DNA of 64,000 nucleotides from Actinobacillus porcitonsillarum (GCF_003101015.1 NZ_CP029206.1:1251001-1315000), one strand, 5' to 3'; positions 36,749 to 47,422 are shown, counted from the stretch's first letter. Notes: generated by a model from the sequence alone, not told the origin. Numbers and translations: made by a program.

Positions 36749-39700
36749 ATGTCTCCTCGTTTTGTTCATCTTAAAGTTCACAGTGATTTCTCTATGATTA
36801 ACGGTTTAGCGAAGGTTAAATCGTTAGTTAAAGCTGCTGCAGCCGATAATATGGTAGCAATGGCTTTAACGGATTTTACTAACTTTTGTGGATTGGTGAA
36901 ATTTTATGGCGAGTCGCTTGCTTCCGGCATTAAGCCTATTATCGGGGCGGATATTCTCGTGCGTTCGGAGCCGGAAAGTGAAGAGGTTTACGAACTCACG
37001 TTATTGGCGAAGAATAATCAAGGCTATCATAATATTACGCTATTACTTTCAATGGCTTACCAACAAGGCTATGCTGATTTACCGCTTGTTGAAAAAGCGT
37101 GGTTGGCAGAATATAACGAAGGCATTATTGTCCTTTCCGGCGGACGTTCTGGCGATGTGGGCAAAGCCTTGTTAAAAGAAAATGTAAAAGAAGCCGAAAA
37201 TCTGACCGCTTTCTATCAACAATACTTTCCTAATCATTTCTATTTTTCGGTTTGTCGAACAGGGCGAACCGATGAGGAACGCTATATTTCTGCTGTCGTG
37301 CCTTTTGCTAATCAAAAAGGCATTCCTATCGTGGCGGTTAATGATGTGGTGTTCTTAAAAGAAGATGACTTTGATGCCCACGAAATCCGTGTTGCTATTC
37401 ACGATAGCTATACACTGGACGATCCTAAACGTCCTAAAAAATATTCACCACAGCAATATTTCCGCTCAGAAGAGGAAATGTGTCGTTTATTCGCAGATTT
37501 ACCAAGTGCACTAGAAAACACTATAGAAATTGCAAAACGTTGTTCGGTAACCGTGCGTTTAGGCGAATATTTCTTACCGAATTTCCCAACGGGTAATTTA
37601 ACGACAGAAGAATTTTTGATTAAAAAATCGGAAGAAGGGCTGGAAGAGCGTTTGGCCTTCCTCTTTCCTGATCCTGAAGAGAGAGCAAGCAAGCGTGAGG
37701 TTTACGATAAACGATTGCAAGTTGAGCTCGATGTGATTAACCAAATGGGCTTCCCGGGTTATTTCTTGATCGTGATGGAGTTTATTCAATGGTCAAAAGA
37801 TAACGGTATTCCTGTTGGACCGGGACGAGGATCGGGGGCTGGCTCATTGGTGGCTTATGCGTTAAAAATTACCGATTTAGACCCGCTTGAATTTGATTTA
37901 CTTTTCGAACGCTTCCTTAATCCGGAACGTGTTTCAATGCCGGACTTTGATGTCGATTTCTGTATGGATGGTCGAGATCGAGTTATTGATCACGTGGCTG
38001 AAACCTATGGGCGTGATGCAGTATCGCAAATTATTACATTCGGTACGATGGCGGCAAAAGCGGTTATTCGAGATGTAGGGCGTGTATTAGGACACCCTTA
38101 CAGCTTTGTGGATCGTATCTCTAAATTAATTCCGCCAGATCCGGGCATGACGTTAGAAAAAGCCTTTGCTGCCGAGCCCAAATTGCCTGAGCTTTATGAT
38201 AGTGATGAGGAAGTTAAAGCACTCATTGATATGGCGCGCAAGTTAGAAGGCGTTACTCGAAATGCCGGTAAACATGCGGGGGGCGTGGTGATTGCGCCGA
38301 CTAAAATTACCGACTTCTCGCCACTATATTGCGACTCAGAGGGGTTACATCCGGTTACTCATTTTGACAAAAATGATGTGGAATATGCCGGATTAGTGAA
38401 GTTTGACTTCCTAGGCTTGCGGACTTTAACCATCATTAAATGGGCGTTGGAAATGATCAATGCTCGTTTAACGGCGGAAGGGAAAGAGCCTGTTCGCATT
38501 GAGAGTATTCCATTAAATGATAAAAAATCCTTTGATTTATTATTAGCAGCCAAAACGACAGCGGTATTCCAGCTAGAGTCTCGGGGTATGAAAGATCTGA
38601 TTTCTCGCCTTAAACCGGACTGCTTTGAAGATATTATTGCATTGGTGGCACTATTCCGCCCCGGCCCGTTAGAGTCCGGTATGGTGCAGAACTTTATTGA
38701 CCGCAAACACGGCAAGGAAGAAGTCTCTTATCCGGATGCACAATATCAACATGAGTGCTTAAAACCGATTTTAGAACCAACCTATGGCGTAATTGTTTAT
38801 CAAGAACAGGTTATGCAGATCGCTCAGGAGTTGGCGGGCTATACCTTAGGTGGTGCAGATTTACTTCGCCGTGCGATGGGTAAGAAAAAGCCGGAAGAAA
38901 TGGCGGCACAGCGAGAAATCTTTGAAAAAGGTGCGATCGAGAAAAATATTGATGGCGAGCTGGCGATGAAAATTTTTGACTTGGTAGAGAAATTTGCCGG
39001 GTATGGATTTAATAAATCGCATTCAGCTGCTTACGCACTCGTTTCTTATCAGACCTTATGGCTGAAAGCGCATTATCCGGCAGAATTTATGGCGGCGGTA
39101 ATGTCTTCGGAGATGGATAACACGGATAAGATCGTTGGCTTGTATGATGAATGCATCAATATGGGACTTACCGTTGTTCCGCCTGATATTAACAGCGGTA
39201 AACACCATTTTTCAGTAAATGAAAAAGGCGAAATTGTTTATGGGTTAGGCGCAATTAAAGGGGTTGGTGAAGGCCCGATTGATGCGATTTTAGAAGCCCG
39301 TCAAAAAGATGGCATTTTCAAAGATTTGTTCGATTTAACCGCCCGTGTTGATCTGAAAAAGATTAACCGCAGAACCTTTGATGCACTTATTATGTCCGGC
39401 AGTTTAGACAAATTAGGGCCGCATCGTGCAGCTTTGATGAAAAATTTAGAAGACGCTTTAAAAGCCTCGGATCAACATACCAAAATGGAAGCTTTGGGGC
39501 AGAGCGATATGTTTGGTGTTTTAACGGAAACACCGGAAGAGGTGCAAAATGCCTATGCCAATACGCCCAAGTGGTCTGAGCAAGTGGTTTTAGATGGCGA
39601 ACGGGCAACTTTAGGTTTATATTTAAGCGGACACCCCATCGGACGTTTTCTAAAAGAGTTGGCTCATTATGCGCCGGTACGCTTAAATGAGTTGCAACCG

Positions 39701-40222
39701 ACATATCGAGGACAAATGGTTACGGTTGCCGGCATTGTAATGAGCTATCGTGTCGCAGTAACCAAACGAGGAAGTCGGATTGGTATTGCAACCATTGAAG
39801 ATCGCTCGGGCAAGTTGGATATTACTCTGTTTTCAGAAGCACTTGAGACCTACGGCGATTTATTCATCAAAGATAGTATTATTATTGCGACAGGCTCCGT
39901 TCAATTTGACGATTTCAGCGGCGGCTTGAAAATGTCTGCTCGTGAAATCGCAACCCTTGATGAAGCTCGTGTAAGAAATGCTAAGAGCCTAGCATTAGCG
40001 ATTCATCAAGAGCAATTAAATGCAAAATTTGTTAAAGAATTAACCGCTTGTATTGAGCCTTATAAAGCCGGTGTTCTACCATTGCATTTTTATTATCAAA
40101 GCGAACAGGGGCGTGTACTACTGAAAAGTGGTGTAGAGTGGCGTGTTACCCCGAAAGAAGAAATGCTTACAGGGCTTAAAAATTTACTAGGCGAAAGTTC
40201 TGTGGAACTTGAGTTTGAATAA
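36749..40222 (+). CDS. dnaE: DNA polymerase III alpha subunit
   Basis: Catalytic subunit of the replicative polymerase. 1157 residues (E. coli 1160). Seen: N-terminal PHP domain ([16 protein letters not shown]), palm-domain catalytic acidic residues in [17 protein letters not shown] (near 400), [16 protein letters not shown] (near 352), thumb/fingers, tandem HhH region, OB-fold (about 990-1070, [17 protein letters not shown]) and a C-terminal tau-binding part. A beta-clamp-binding peptide is expected at QSDMFG near residue 921. Confidence 0.98.
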   Translation: MSPRFVHLKVHSDFSMINGLAKVKSLVKAAAADNMVAMALTDFTNFCGLVKFYGESLASGIKPIIGADILVRSEPESEEVYELTLLAKNNQGYHNITLLLSMAYQQGYADLPLVEKAWLAEYNEGIIVLSGGRSGDVGKALLKENVKEAENLTAFYQQYFPNHFYFSVCRTGRTDEERYISAVVPFANQKGIPIVAVNDVVFLKEDDFDAHEIRVAIHDSYTLDDPKRPKKYSPQQYFRSEEEMCRLFADLPSALENTIEIAKRCSVTVRLGEYFLPNFPTGNLTTEEFLIKKSEEGLEERLAFLFPDPEERASKREVYDKRLQVELDVINQMGFPGYFLIVMEFIQWSKDNGIPVGPGRGSGAGSLVAYALKITDLDPLEFDLLFERFLNPERVSMPDFDVDFCMDGRDRVIDHVAETYGRDAVSQIITFGTMAAKAVIRDVGRVLGHPYSFVDRISKLIPPDPGMTLEKAFAAEPKLPELYDSDEEVKALIDMARKLEGVTRNAGKHAGGVVIAPTKITDFSPLYCDSEGLHPVTHFDKNDVEYAGLVKFDFLGLRTLTIIKWALEMINARLTAEGKEPVRIESIPLNDKKSFDLLLAAKTTAVFQLESRGMKDLISRLKPDCFEDIIALVALFRPGPLESGMVQNFIDRKHGKEEVSYPDAQYQHECLKPILEPTYGVIVYQEQVMQIAQELAGYTLGGADLLRRAMGKKKPEEMAAQREIFEKGAIEKNIDGELAMKIFDLVEKFAGYGFNKSHSAAYALVSYQTLWLKAHYPAEFMAAVMSSEMDNTDKIVGLYDECINMGLTVVPPDINSGKHHFSVNEKGEIVYGLGAIKGVGEGPIDAILEARQKDGIFKDLFDLTARVDLKKINRRTFDALIMSGSLDKLGPHRAALMKNLEDALKASDQHTKMEALGQSDMFGVLTETPEEVQNAYANTPKWSEQVVLDGERATLGLYLSGHPIGRFLKELAHYAPVRLNELQPTYRGQMVTVAGIVMSYRVAVTKRGSRIGIATIEDRSGKLDITLFSEALETYGDLFIKDSIIIATGSVQFDDFSGGLKMSAREIATLDEARVRNAKSLALAIHQEQLNAKFVKELTACIEPYKAGVLPLHFYYQSEQGRVLLKSGVEWRVTPKEEMLTGLKNLLGESSVELEFE

Positions 40223-40254
40223 TGTAAATAACAACATTGAATTGATATTGAGAA

Positions 40255-41085
40255 GTGAAAATGGATCCATTACAGTATTATTTTCTTGAAATGCGAGAAC
40301 ATTATTTAGATGTTCCTTACCTTAACCAAGCTCGCCGAGTTCGTGTGCTGTTACCTAAAGGGTATAGAGAGGAGGCTGGGCATTATCCTGTGTTATATAT
40401 GCACGATGGGCAGAATGTTTTTTACAGCAAAGAATCTTATTCTGGCTATTCTTGGAAGGTTATTCCAACGATTAAACATCATAAAGAATTCCCAAAAATC
40501 ATTATTGTTGGGATTGATAATGCCGGTAAACATCGTTTAGATGAATACGGACCTTGGCGAACAGATACAGGCTCAACACCTGAAACACAAAATGCCGGTG
40601 GTTATGGTATGGACTATGGTCGTTGGGTTGTTGAAACCGTGAAGCCTTTTATCGACCAACATTATCGTACAAAACGTGATCGTGAACATACTTTACTTGC
40701 AGGGAGCTCGATGGGAGGGATTATTACTGCTTATATGGGCGCAGAATATCCCGAGGTCTTTGGTCATTTAGGCGTCTTCTCTTTAGCTTCATGGTTTAGC
40801 GAATCCGCTTTTATGGCGTTTATTCACTCGCATCCGTTAAACCAAGCGAGTAAAGTTTTTATCCAAGTGGGGACGAAAGAGGGCGATGATGTTGATTCAT
40901 TATTTATCTCAAATATGAATCAGGCTTATATTGATTGCACTCTCAACTATTATCAGGCTTTGCTCCGGACAGGGCATCCATTAGATAATATTCGTTTACG
41001 ATTGATGGCAAATGAAATTCATCATGAAATGCATTGGGCAGATCATTTTGTTGAATTTTTGCAGTTTTCACTGATGAATCAATAA
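40255..41085 (+). CDS. Putative esterase, alpha/beta-hydrolase (PF00756-type)
   Basis: 276-residue cytoplasmic protein (no signal peptide). Seen: VLYMHDGQNVFY (oxyanion-side region) near residue 43, nucleophile elbow LLAGSSMGGIITAYMGAEYP near residue 146, and a C-terminal EIHHEMHWADHF likely holding the catalytic His. The family includes esterase D, enterochelin esterase and trehalose mycolyltransferases. Convergent with a second esterase-fold gene that itself adjoins an ATP-grasp ligase, hinting at a shared small-molecule or peptide pathway. Substrate unknown. Confidence 0.8.
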   Translation: MKMDPLQYYFLEMREHYLDVPYLNQARRVRVLLPKGYREEAGHYPVLYMHDGQNVFYSKESYSGYSWKVIPTIKHHKEFPKIIIVGIDNAGKHRLDEYGPWRTDTGSTPETQNAGGYGMDYGRWVVETVKPFIDQHYRTKRDREHTLLAGSSMGGIITAYMGAEYPEVFGHLGVFSLASWFSESAFMAFIHSHPLNQASKVFIQVGTKEGDDVDSLFISNMNQAYIDCTLNYYQALLRTGHPLDNIRLRLMANEIHHEMHWADHFVEFLQFSLMNQ

Positions 41086-41105
41086 TTGACACGATATTTC
41101 TGAAT

Positions 41106-41133
41106 AAAAAACACACCTTGCGGTGTGTTTTTT
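41106..41133. terminator. Bidirectional terminator between the two esterase genes
   Basis: 12-bp stem AAAAAACACACC (41106-41117) / GGTGTGTTTTTT (41122-41133), loop TTGC; serves both convergent genes. Confidence 0.92.
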
Positions 41134-41135
41134 GC

Positions 41136-41888
41136 TTAAATAATCCCTTGTTCTTCTAATTTACCTAAGAAATAAGGCATTTGAACTCGCCACCAAGGCC
41201 AGTCGTGATCGACATCGTGTCCCCAATAATCAAACCAAGCCGGAATGCCTTTTTCTCTAAACGCCTCTTCTAAACGTTTGGTACTCACAACGTGTTGCTC
41301 TTCCCAAGCACCTTGACCAACGGCAACAATATAGTGATTACGGTAATAGTGATCTAAGAACCAGCTATCGTGTTGATTCCAAAGATAATCAATTGGCGAG
41401 TTAAAATAAACTGCTTCATCGCCGTAGTATTCATCGGTAAAGAAACGTGCATCATAGACGCCGCTTAGCGCAATTGCCGTATCAAATAGATCTGGGTGGC
41501 GGAGCGCAAAGTTAATCGTATGGTAAGCTCCCATGCTGCAACCTGTTGCGATCATTGCGCCGCCCCAATGAGATTCGTGGCGAATTAATGGTACTAATTC
41601 ATTCACAATATAGCGGTCGTAAGCGTTATGCGCTTGTGCCATATCGTGTCCAGATTTCCATTCTGCAAGCCAAGATTCGCTATCAAAAGAGTCGGGGGTA
41701 TAGAATTTAATTAAGCCACGTTCAATAAAAGAACGGCAAGCATCAATCATACCAAAATTGCCGTATTCGTTTTGGTTTCCGCCTGATGAAGGGAACACAA
41801 TAACAGGTTTACCTGCATGTCCATAGACGTTGAAATGCATTTCACGTCCTAATTCGCCACTCCAATGGCTACGTCTTTCAAAGTGCAT
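41136..41888 (-). CDS. Esterase-fold protein next to ATP-grasp gene
   Basis: 250 residues, predicted cytoplasmic alpha/beta-hydrolase of the putative-esterase superfamily. Seen: HFNVYGHAGKPVIVFPSSGG, nucleophile elbow IATGCSMGAYHTINFALRHP near residue 115, ALSGVYDARFF, and a terminal YWGHDVDHDWPWWRVQMP with the likely catalytic His/Asp. Starts 9 bases after the ATP-grasp gene and ends next to the terminator, so it is the last gene of a purT - ATP-grasp - esterase run. Substrate unknown. Confidence 0.8.
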   Translation of the reverse strand: MHFERRSHWSGELGREMHFNVYGHAGKPVIVFPSSGGNQNEYGNFGMIDACRSFIERGLIKFYTPDSFDSESWLAEWKSGHDMAQAHNAYDRYIVNELVPLIRHESHWGGAMIATGCSMGAYHTINFALRHPDLFDTAIALSGVYDARFFTDEYYGDEAVYFNSPIDYLWNQHDSWFLDHYYRNHYIVAVGQGAWEEQHVVSTKRLEEAFREKGIPAWFDYWGHDVDHDWPWWRVQMPYFLGKLEEQGII

Positions 41889-41897
41889 AAATCCCCC

Positions 41898-43076
41898 TTA
41901 GTTCTTCTCTTGCGCAAAACGAACAATCTCGTGCATTTGCTCCATGGTTTCTGTACGAGCCAAAATACCGTGTTCGCCCATAATTTTAGCAAACACACCC
42001 GGAACTGTTTGCACGCTGATGATGTTGCCTGCGTATTTTTGACATACTTCATCAATGCTGTGTTTGTAGTTTTTGTTTGCCTTACGAGAAATATAAACCA
42101 CATTCCAAGGGTGCGTGATGTTTGAGTAGAATTTATTTTCTTTCACAATATTGGCATATTCTTTGAACACATCAAAATCGTTCGCATAGTTCCACATATC
42201 GATGGTTAAACCACCCGGTGGACGGCAGTTGATTTCAAGCGGCATTAATTCACCGGTTTTTTTCACACGGAAATATTCAAAGTGGAAGAAACGTTCACGC
42301 ACTTTAAAGGCTTCTACACATTTTTCACCTAATTTGACTAAATCTTGTTTGATTTCACGTGGTACGTAATAGAACATATCGTTGTCTTTTTCAACGGTAT
42401 CTAATACTACTTCAGAATACTCAAGGCTTGAGTAGAACACGATATTGCCGTCTTTATCGGTTAAGCCGTCAAAGGTCACGATATCGCCTTCAATGAACTC
42501 TTCCATAATATATTCAACGTGCGCATTTTTGTAACCAAAAAAGGCTTCTAATTCGTCCGCACTTTTGATTTTGTAAGTATCGCTCGCCCCAACGCCGGAG
42601 TTTGGTTTGATGATCACAGGGAATTTAAGCTCTTTGGCTAGTTTACGTGCATCTTCATCATCTTTAAACACACGGCCTTTCGCCACTTTTAAGCCCGCTT
42701 TGTGGAACACTTCTTTCATTTGTGCTTTGGTTTTGATTGCCAACATATCTTCGTTTTTATAGCCCGATACATTGAAATCCGTACGCAATTTTGCGTCTAA
42801 CTCAAGCCAGTATTCGTTGTGCGATTCCACACGATCAATGCGACCATATTTGTGAGCAAAATAACCGACTGCACGGTAAACTTGCTCATAGTCTTCCATA
42901 TTATCCACACGATAATACTCAGTTAGCGAGTTGCGTAAGCCTTCGCTTAGTTGCTCGTAAGGTGTGTCTGCAATCCCCAAGGTATTAAAACCACTTTCAC
43001 GCAATCTCACTGCAAAAGTCTCGAAATTGGCAGGAAAATGTGGGGAAATCATTACAAAGTTCATTGGTCTTTGCAT
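41898..43076 (-). CDS. Stand-alone ATP-grasp ligase
   Basis: 392-residue cytoplasmic protein. Seen: preATP-grasp N-terminal domain (1-110), ATP-grasp fold with FPVIIKPNSGVGASDTYKI (near 152; Lys of the A-loop), YIMEEFIEGDIVTFDGL (near 190), and the metal-binding FEYFRVKKTGELMPLEINCR (near 278, Glu and Asn). Such enzymes join a carboxylate to an amine or thiol through an acyl-phosphate. It is often labelled biotin carboxylase-like, but no biotin-related partner is present. Downstream of purT by 47 bases, upstream of an esterase. AGGAAG precedes the ATG. Confidence 0.82.
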   Translation of the reverse strand: MQRPMNFVMISPHFPANFETFAVRLRESGFNTLGIADTPYEQLSEGLRNSLTEYYRVDNMEDYEQVYRAVGYFAHKYGRIDRVESHNEYWLELDAKLRTDFNVSGYKNEDMLAIKTKAQMKEVFHKAGLKVAKGRVFKDDEDARKLAKELKFPVIIKPNSGVGASDTYKIKSADELEAFFGYKNAHVEYIMEEFIEGDIVTFDGLTDKDGNIVFYSSLEYSEVVLDTVEKDNDMFYYVPREIKQDLVKLGEKCVEAFKVRERFFHFEYFRVKKTGELMPLEINCRPPGGLTIDMWNYANDFDVFKEYANIVKENKFYSNITHPWNVVYISRKANKNYKHSIDEVCQKYAGNIISVQTVPGVFAKIMGEHGILARTETMEQMHEIVRFAQEKN

Positions 43077-43123
43077 AATACTTCCTATATTGAATGATTT
43101 ATAATTTGTTTAAATTATGATAA

Positions 43124-44305
43124 TTAAAGCACAATTTTTAACTTTTCGTAAGCTCGTTGTGCTTTATTTCTTGCTTTATCGCTATCTTGATCTCTGGCTA
43201 AAATCACCCCTAATCGGCGATGTCCATTGACTTCGCCTTTACCAAATAAGCGAATATTAGTTCCAGCCTCTTCAAGCACTTTATCTAAATTGCCAAAAAC
43301 AACATTATCGGATTTCCCTTCAACCACGATTGCTTTAGAAGCTGCCGGCGAGATTTGATAAATTTCAGGAATGGGTAAGCCTAAAATCGCCCTTGCGTGT
43401 AGTGCAAATTGCGATAATTCTTGAGAGATCATCGTAACCATACCGGTATCGTGCGGACGAGGCGACACTTCATTGAAAATAATCTCATCGCCACAAACAA
43501 AAAGTTCTACGCCGAAAATCCCTCTACCGCCCAGTGCTGAGGTAATTTTTTCTGCTACTTCTTGTGCTTTTTGCTGTGCTTTTTCCGACATCATCTGCGG
43601 TTGCCAAGACTCTCGGTAATCGCCATCAATTTGAATATGCCCGATAGGTGCAAGGAAAGAGGTGCCGTGAATATGACGAACGGTAAGTTGGGTAATTTCA
43701 TAATCGAATTGAATAAACCCTTCGACAATCACTCTGCCACCGCCGGCACGACCGCCCTCTTGAGAATAATTCCACGCTTTTTGGATTTGTTCGGCAGATT
43801 TAATAATCGACTGCCCGTGACCGGATGAGGACATAATCGGTTTGACAACACACGGAATACCAATCTCTTTAATGGCGGATTGGAAATCTTCAAAATTATC
43901 GACAAAGCGATAAGGCGAGGTTTTTAAGCCTAGTTCTTCAGCGGCTAAACGGCGGATACCCTCACGGTTCATCGTTAATTGGGTCGCTTTAGCGGTAGGA
44001 ATAACACAATAGCCCTCTTGCTCTAGCTCAACTAATGTTGCTGTTGCAATAGCTTCTACTTCAGGCACAATAAAATCAGGTTTTTCTTGCTCAACTAACG
44101 TACGCAAAGCTGCTCCGTCTAACATTGAAATGGTATAGGCTCGATGGGCAACTTGTTGTGCCGGCGCATTTTCATAGCGATCAACAGCGATAACTTCAAC
44201 GCCTAAACGTTGTAGCTCAATTACCACCTCTTTGCCAAGTTCGCCAGAACCTAGCATCATCACTTTAGTTGCTTTGGGTCTTAATGGGGTACCGATAGCG
44301 GTCAT
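43124..44305 (-). CDS. purT: Formate-dependent GAR transformylase
   Basis: Makes FGAR from GAR, formate and ATP, bypassing folate. 393 residues (E. coli 392). Seen: [10 protein letters not shown] near residue 19, ATP-grasp segments [31 protein letters not shown], and [20 protein letters not shown]. Start at 44305 chosen: AGGAA precedes it and [10 protein letters not shown] matches the family; the longer frame start at 44350 falls on the promoter -10 and PurR operator and so would not be in the mRNA. Regulated by PurR by inference. Confidence 0.97.
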   Translation of the reverse strand: MTAIGTPLRPKATKVMMLGSGELGKEVVIELQRLGVEVIAVDRYENAPAQQVAHRAYTISMLDGAALRTLVEQEKPDFIVPEVEAIATATLVELEQEGYCVIPTAKATQLTMNREGIRRLAAEELGLKTSPYRFVDNFEDFQSAIKEIGIPCVVKPIMSSSGHGQSIIKSAEQIQKAWNYSQEGGRAGGGRVIVEGFIQFDYEITQLTVRHIHGTSFLAPIGHIQIDGDYRESWQPQMMSEKAQQKAQEVAEKITSALGGRGIFGVELFVCGDEIIFNEVSPRPHDTGMVTMISQELSQFALHARAILGLPIPEIYQISPAASKAIVVEGKSDNVVFGNLDKVLEEAGTNIRLFGKGEVNGHRRLGVILARDQDSDKARNKAQRAYEKLKIVL

Positions 44306-44329
44306 TTTTTTGTTCCTTTTTACAAAGTT

Positions 44330-44354
44330 AAGCAAACGATTGCGTTCCATTATA
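44330..44354 (-). promoter_or_regulatory. purT promoter -10 and PurR operator
   Basis: On the minus strand: perfect TATAAT at 44354-44349, three bases, then ACGCAATCGTTTGCTT at 44345-44330, matching the PurR operator except for one central base. The operator covers the expected start of transcription, a strong repression geometry; purT is a PurR target in E. coli. Confidence 0.82.
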
Positions 44355-44411
44355 CTGAAAATTTAAGTTTCTGCATAACATTCACTTGAAAAAGGAGGAA
44401 GAAATATCAAA

Positions 44412-44428
44412 TATGAATATCTTTCATA
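44412..44428. promoter_or_regulatory. Short inverted repeat upstream of the TonB receptor
   Basis: TATGAA (44412-44417) and TTCATA (44423-44428) flank TATCT, about 110 bases upstream of the receptor ATG, in the purT/receptor divergent gap. It could be an operator. It does not match Fur, Zur or cobalamin-riboswitch consensus that I can recognise. Confidence 0.3.
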
Positions 44429-44536
44429 ATGAGTAAGAAAAATCTTCAGCTACTTTATGTCATTAAAATCGCCAAATTAGTTAGATTTTAGAATATAATT
44501 CGAGGCATTAAGGTCTTTTAATTTTGGAACTACATT

Positions 44537-46474
44537 ATGAAAAAAAATCTTATCACAACATCTCTTTTACTCGCATTGCCAACCTTGGCTTTTGCTCAAA
44601 GTGAAACAACGAAAGCAGAGTTAGATACAGTCACTGTTTATTCAGCTTATGCTACCCCCGTAAACCAAGACAAAACCGCTTCTTCAGTAACTGTTTTAAC
44701 CGAAAAGGATTTTACAGAGCGTAATGCGACTTATGTAAGTGATGTGTTGAAGACCGTACCGAGCGTGGCAATGAGTGCATCTGGTGGACGAGGCACTTTA
44801 ACCAATTTTTATCTTCGTGGGGCGGATGCAAACCATACGGCGGTCATTATTGACGGTGTGAAAGTCAATCCTGTGACAGGCTATGGATTTGATTTCGGCG
44901 GATTAAGTTTAAGCAATATTGATCGTATAGAAGTATTGCGTGGCGAACAATCTGCACTTTGGGGCAGTGATGCGATGGGGGGCGTGATCTATATCACAAC
45001 GAAGAGCGGATTATATAAGGATAAACCGTTTAATGTAGACTTTGATTTAGGCACAGGTTCAAATGGAACTTATGACGGTTCAGCGGCGATTTCAGGTTAT
45101 AACAATGGCTTCTATTATGCGTTGAATGGAAATAGCCATCGTACCCGTGGTATTTCAGCGTTAAGTTCAAATACATTCCGCTATACAGCCCAAAATGGAA
45201 CAGAAGTAACTACTGGTGGCGCGAAAGAGCGTGATAAATTTTATCGTGATAATGCCTCTTTACGTTTAGGATATGACGATAATCAAAAAGGTGTAGAAGT
45301 TTTGGCTTCTCATTTCTCGCAAACAGCACATTATGATGGCAGTTTAGCGGGAGAAACCTCTTTTGATGATTATACTCGCACCCGTGAAACCTTATTCAAA
45401 TTAAGCGGTTATTTAGGGAATGAACAGGAATTATTTAAACAGAAAGTGAGTGTAAGTCACATTAAAACCGATAGTGATACGATCAGTTCTTGGGCAAGTG
45501 CTTATGATGCTAAAAAACTGAATGCTAATTATCAATTAGATATTAACTTTGATCGTGAAGGTCCGGTAAATCAAGCGGTCAGTATTTTAGGCGAATATCA
45601 ACAGTCAAAATATGATTCAACCTCTTACAATGATGAAAAAAGCTTAGTAGAGAAGAGTATTGCTACCGAATATCGTTTATTTACAGAAGATGATCACAGC
45701 CTTTCAATTAGCGGACGCTATACAGGGAACTCTGAATATAAAGATGCGTTTACAGGGCGTATTTCAGGGGCTTATCGCTTATCTCCAAACTTCCGTGCTC
45801 ACGCAAGTTTTGGTACAGCAATTCAAAACCCAACAATGACGGAATATTATGGTTATTTAGGCAGCTATGTAGGAAATCCGAACTTAAAACCGGAAAAAAG
45901 CCGTGGTGGAGATGTTGGTTTACTTGTGGAAAGTAATGATAAACATCACTCTCTTGACTTAACGTACTTTGCCCGTAACGTGAGTAATTTAATTAGTAGT
46001 GAAGTACTTGATTTTACAACTTATCGCTCTCGAGCTATTAATATAGAGGGTACGAGCCAAATTCGAGGCTTAGAAATTGCCTACAATGGTAAATTAGCTG
46101 ATCGTTTAACGGCTTATGCTAACTACACTTACACTCAAGCCAAAGATAGTAAAAAAGCGGAATTAGTTCGTCGTCCGAAACATCTTGCGAACGTAGGCTT
46201 AGCGTATCAAATTACGGAGAAATTGGGTTCAAATGTTAATGTTTCATATGTTGGCAAACGGGTTGATACCTATTTTGATGAATTAACCTATGCTTCTTCT
46301 CGGGTTAAAATGCCATCTTATACATTAGTTAATTTGGGTGTAAATTATCAATTAAGCAAAAACTTAAATGTTTATGCGAATTTAAACAACTTATTTGATA
46401 AAAAATATGAAAATATTATAGGCTACGGACAAGACGGTCGTAACGTTTACGTTGGCTTAAAAGGTAGTTTCTAA
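44537..46474 (+). CDS. TonB-dependent outer-membrane receptor, BtuB-like
   Basis: 645-residue outer-membrane transporter. Seen: signal peptide (1-20, ending AFA), TonB box DTVTVYSA, plug domain (about 45-155; LRGADANHTAVIIDGVKVN; GSDAMGGVIYITT), 22-stranded barrel, and the terminal NLFDKKYENIIGYGQDGRNV with Phe at the end. Closest in layout and C-terminal sequence to the vitamin B12 receptor BtuB (E. coli 614). Followed by binding protein, permease and ATPase of a BtuFCD/FecBCD importer. No cobalamin riboswitch is visible upstream, so cobalamin is not certain; heme-like or metal chelates remain possible. Confidence 0.8.
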   Translation: MKKNLITTSLLLALPTLAFAQSETTKAELDTVTVYSAYATPVNQDKTASSVTVLTEKDFTERNATYVSDVLKTVPSVAMSASGGRGTLTNFYLRGADANHTAVIIDGVKVNPVTGYGFDFGGLSLSNIDRIEVLRGEQSALWGSDAMGGVIYITTKSGLYKDKPFNVDFDLGTGSNGTYDGSAAISGYNNGFYYALNGNSHRTRGISALSSNTFRYTAQNGTEVTTGGAKERDKFYRDNASLRLGYDDNQKGVEVLASHFSQTAHYDGSLAGETSFDDYTRTRETLFKLSGYLGNEQELFKQKVSVSHIKTDSDTISSWASAYDAKKLNANYQLDINFDREGPVNQAVSILGEYQQSKYDSTSYNDEKSLVEKSIATEYRLFTEDDHSLSISGRYTGNSEYKDAFTGRISGAYRLSPNFRAHASFGTAIQNPTMTEYYGYLGSYVGNPNLKPEKSRGGDVGLLVESNDKHHSLDLTYFARNVSNLISSEVLDFTTYRSRAINIEGTSQIRGLEIAYNGKLADRLTAYANYTYTQAKDSKKAELVRRPKHLANVGLAYQITEKLGSNVNVSYVGKRVDTYFDELTYASSRVKMPSYTLVNLGVNYQLSKNLNVYANLNNLFDKKYENIIGYGQDGRNVYVGLKGSF

Positions 46475-46488
46475 TCATTAATAACAAG

Positions 46489-46515
46489 CGGTGGGACTTT
46501 TCCCACCGTTTATTT
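46489..46515 (+). terminator. Hairpin between receptor and ABC importer genes
   Basis: CGGTGGGA (46489-46496) / TCCCACCG (46501-46508), loop CTTT, then TTTATTTT. The left arm ends an uptake signal (46484-46492). It is a plausible partial terminator that would lower importer expression relative to the receptor. Confidence 0.75.
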
Positions 46516-46519
46516 TCTT

Positions 46520-47308
46520 ATGAAAAAAACGCTTACATTTTTAACCGCACTTTTCTTGCCGTTTACAACGGCTCTTGCACAGGAACAGTTTGTTTCGCTT
46601 ACGCTTTGTAGCGACCGCCTACTGACCGAAATCGCTCGCCCTGAACAAATTGCTGCGATGTCGCCTTATTCCAAAAATCCGTTGATGATGTTGGATAAAC
46701 TTAATCATGACAAACCTACGCTTGAACCGCAACTCAGCCAATTACTTCCCTATTTAGACAAAACAATGCTGATTAACGAGCTGTTTTATCCGCAACTGGT
46801 CACAGAACTCAAACAGCTTGGCGTGAAAATTTTACCGATTAACGACAGCCCACAAACACCCGAACAGCTTTTTGACTTGATTTTGCAACTGGGAAAATTG
46901 ACCGATAATCAAACCAAGGCAGAGCAACTGATTACCCAATTAAAATCGCAAAATATGAAGCTAAATCAACCGCTTACCGATACGCTGATTTTGTCGGATA
47001 CCGGCGTGGTGGATACGCAACAACCGAACTACCAAGCCTTATTGCAACTGTTAGGCTTAACGCCATTAAAAACCGCCTTAACCCCACAAAATTTTTCACT
47101 CGAAAAAGTGGTATTAAGCCAACCGAACATTTTAATTTCCTTGACGGATAAACAAGGCTACAACGAGCAAGCAGAGCTACTTTCACACCCACTTTTGCAA
47201 AACTATTTCAAGAATCGACCGCTTGCTGCAATCCCGTTAAAATATACTTACTGCTTTGATCACGGCATTTGGCAGGGAGCAGAAAAGATTTATCAACAGC
47301 TAAAATGA
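46520..47308 (+). CDS. Periplasmic binding protein, BtuF/FecB type
   Basis: 262-residue class III substrate-binding protein. Seen: signal peptide (1-20, ending ALA), first lobe with SLTLCSDRLLTEIARPEQIAAMSPYSKNP split across residues 25-53, a connecting helix, and second lobe with QPNILISL. COG0614 type, which binds cobalamin, siderophores, heme or molybdate. Pairs with the downstream permease and ATPase. The ligand is unknown. Confidence 0.82.
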   Translation: MKKTLTFLTALFLPFTTALAQEQFVSLTLCSDRLLTEIARPEQIAAMSPYSKNPLMMLDKLNHDKPTLEPQLSQLLPYLDKTMLINELFYPQLVTELKQLGVKILPINDSPQTPEQLFDLILQLGKLTDNQTKAEQLITQLKSQNMKLNQPLTDTLILSDTGVVDTQQPNYQALLQLLGLTPLKTALTPQNFSLEKVVLSQPNILISLTDKQGYNEQAELLSHPLLQNYFKNRPLAAIPLKYTYCFDHGIWQGAEKIYQQLK

Positions 47309-47330
47309 TTTGTGATGATTGTTAAAAAAG

Positions 47331-47355
47331 AACTGTCGACAATTTGTCGACAGTT
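47331..47355. repeat. Perfect 11-bp inverted repeat inside the importer operon
   Basis: AACTGTCGACA (47331-47341), loop ATT, TGTCGACAGTT (47345-47355). No T-run follows, so it is not a typical terminator. It sits in a 114-base gap between binding protein and permease, unusually long for this operon; it may be an mRNA-stabilising hairpin or an operator. Confidence 0.75.
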
Positions 47356-47422
47356 GAAATAGATATCTATATTTTCGAAATATTAGTACTCCTAAAAAAC
47401 ATCAAAATAATTAAACGAAACA

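Noticed and set aside
44355-44536. Cobalamin riboswitch ahead of the TonB receptor
   Set aside because: No B12-box-like sequence and too little room after the divergent purT promoter; not supported by eye.
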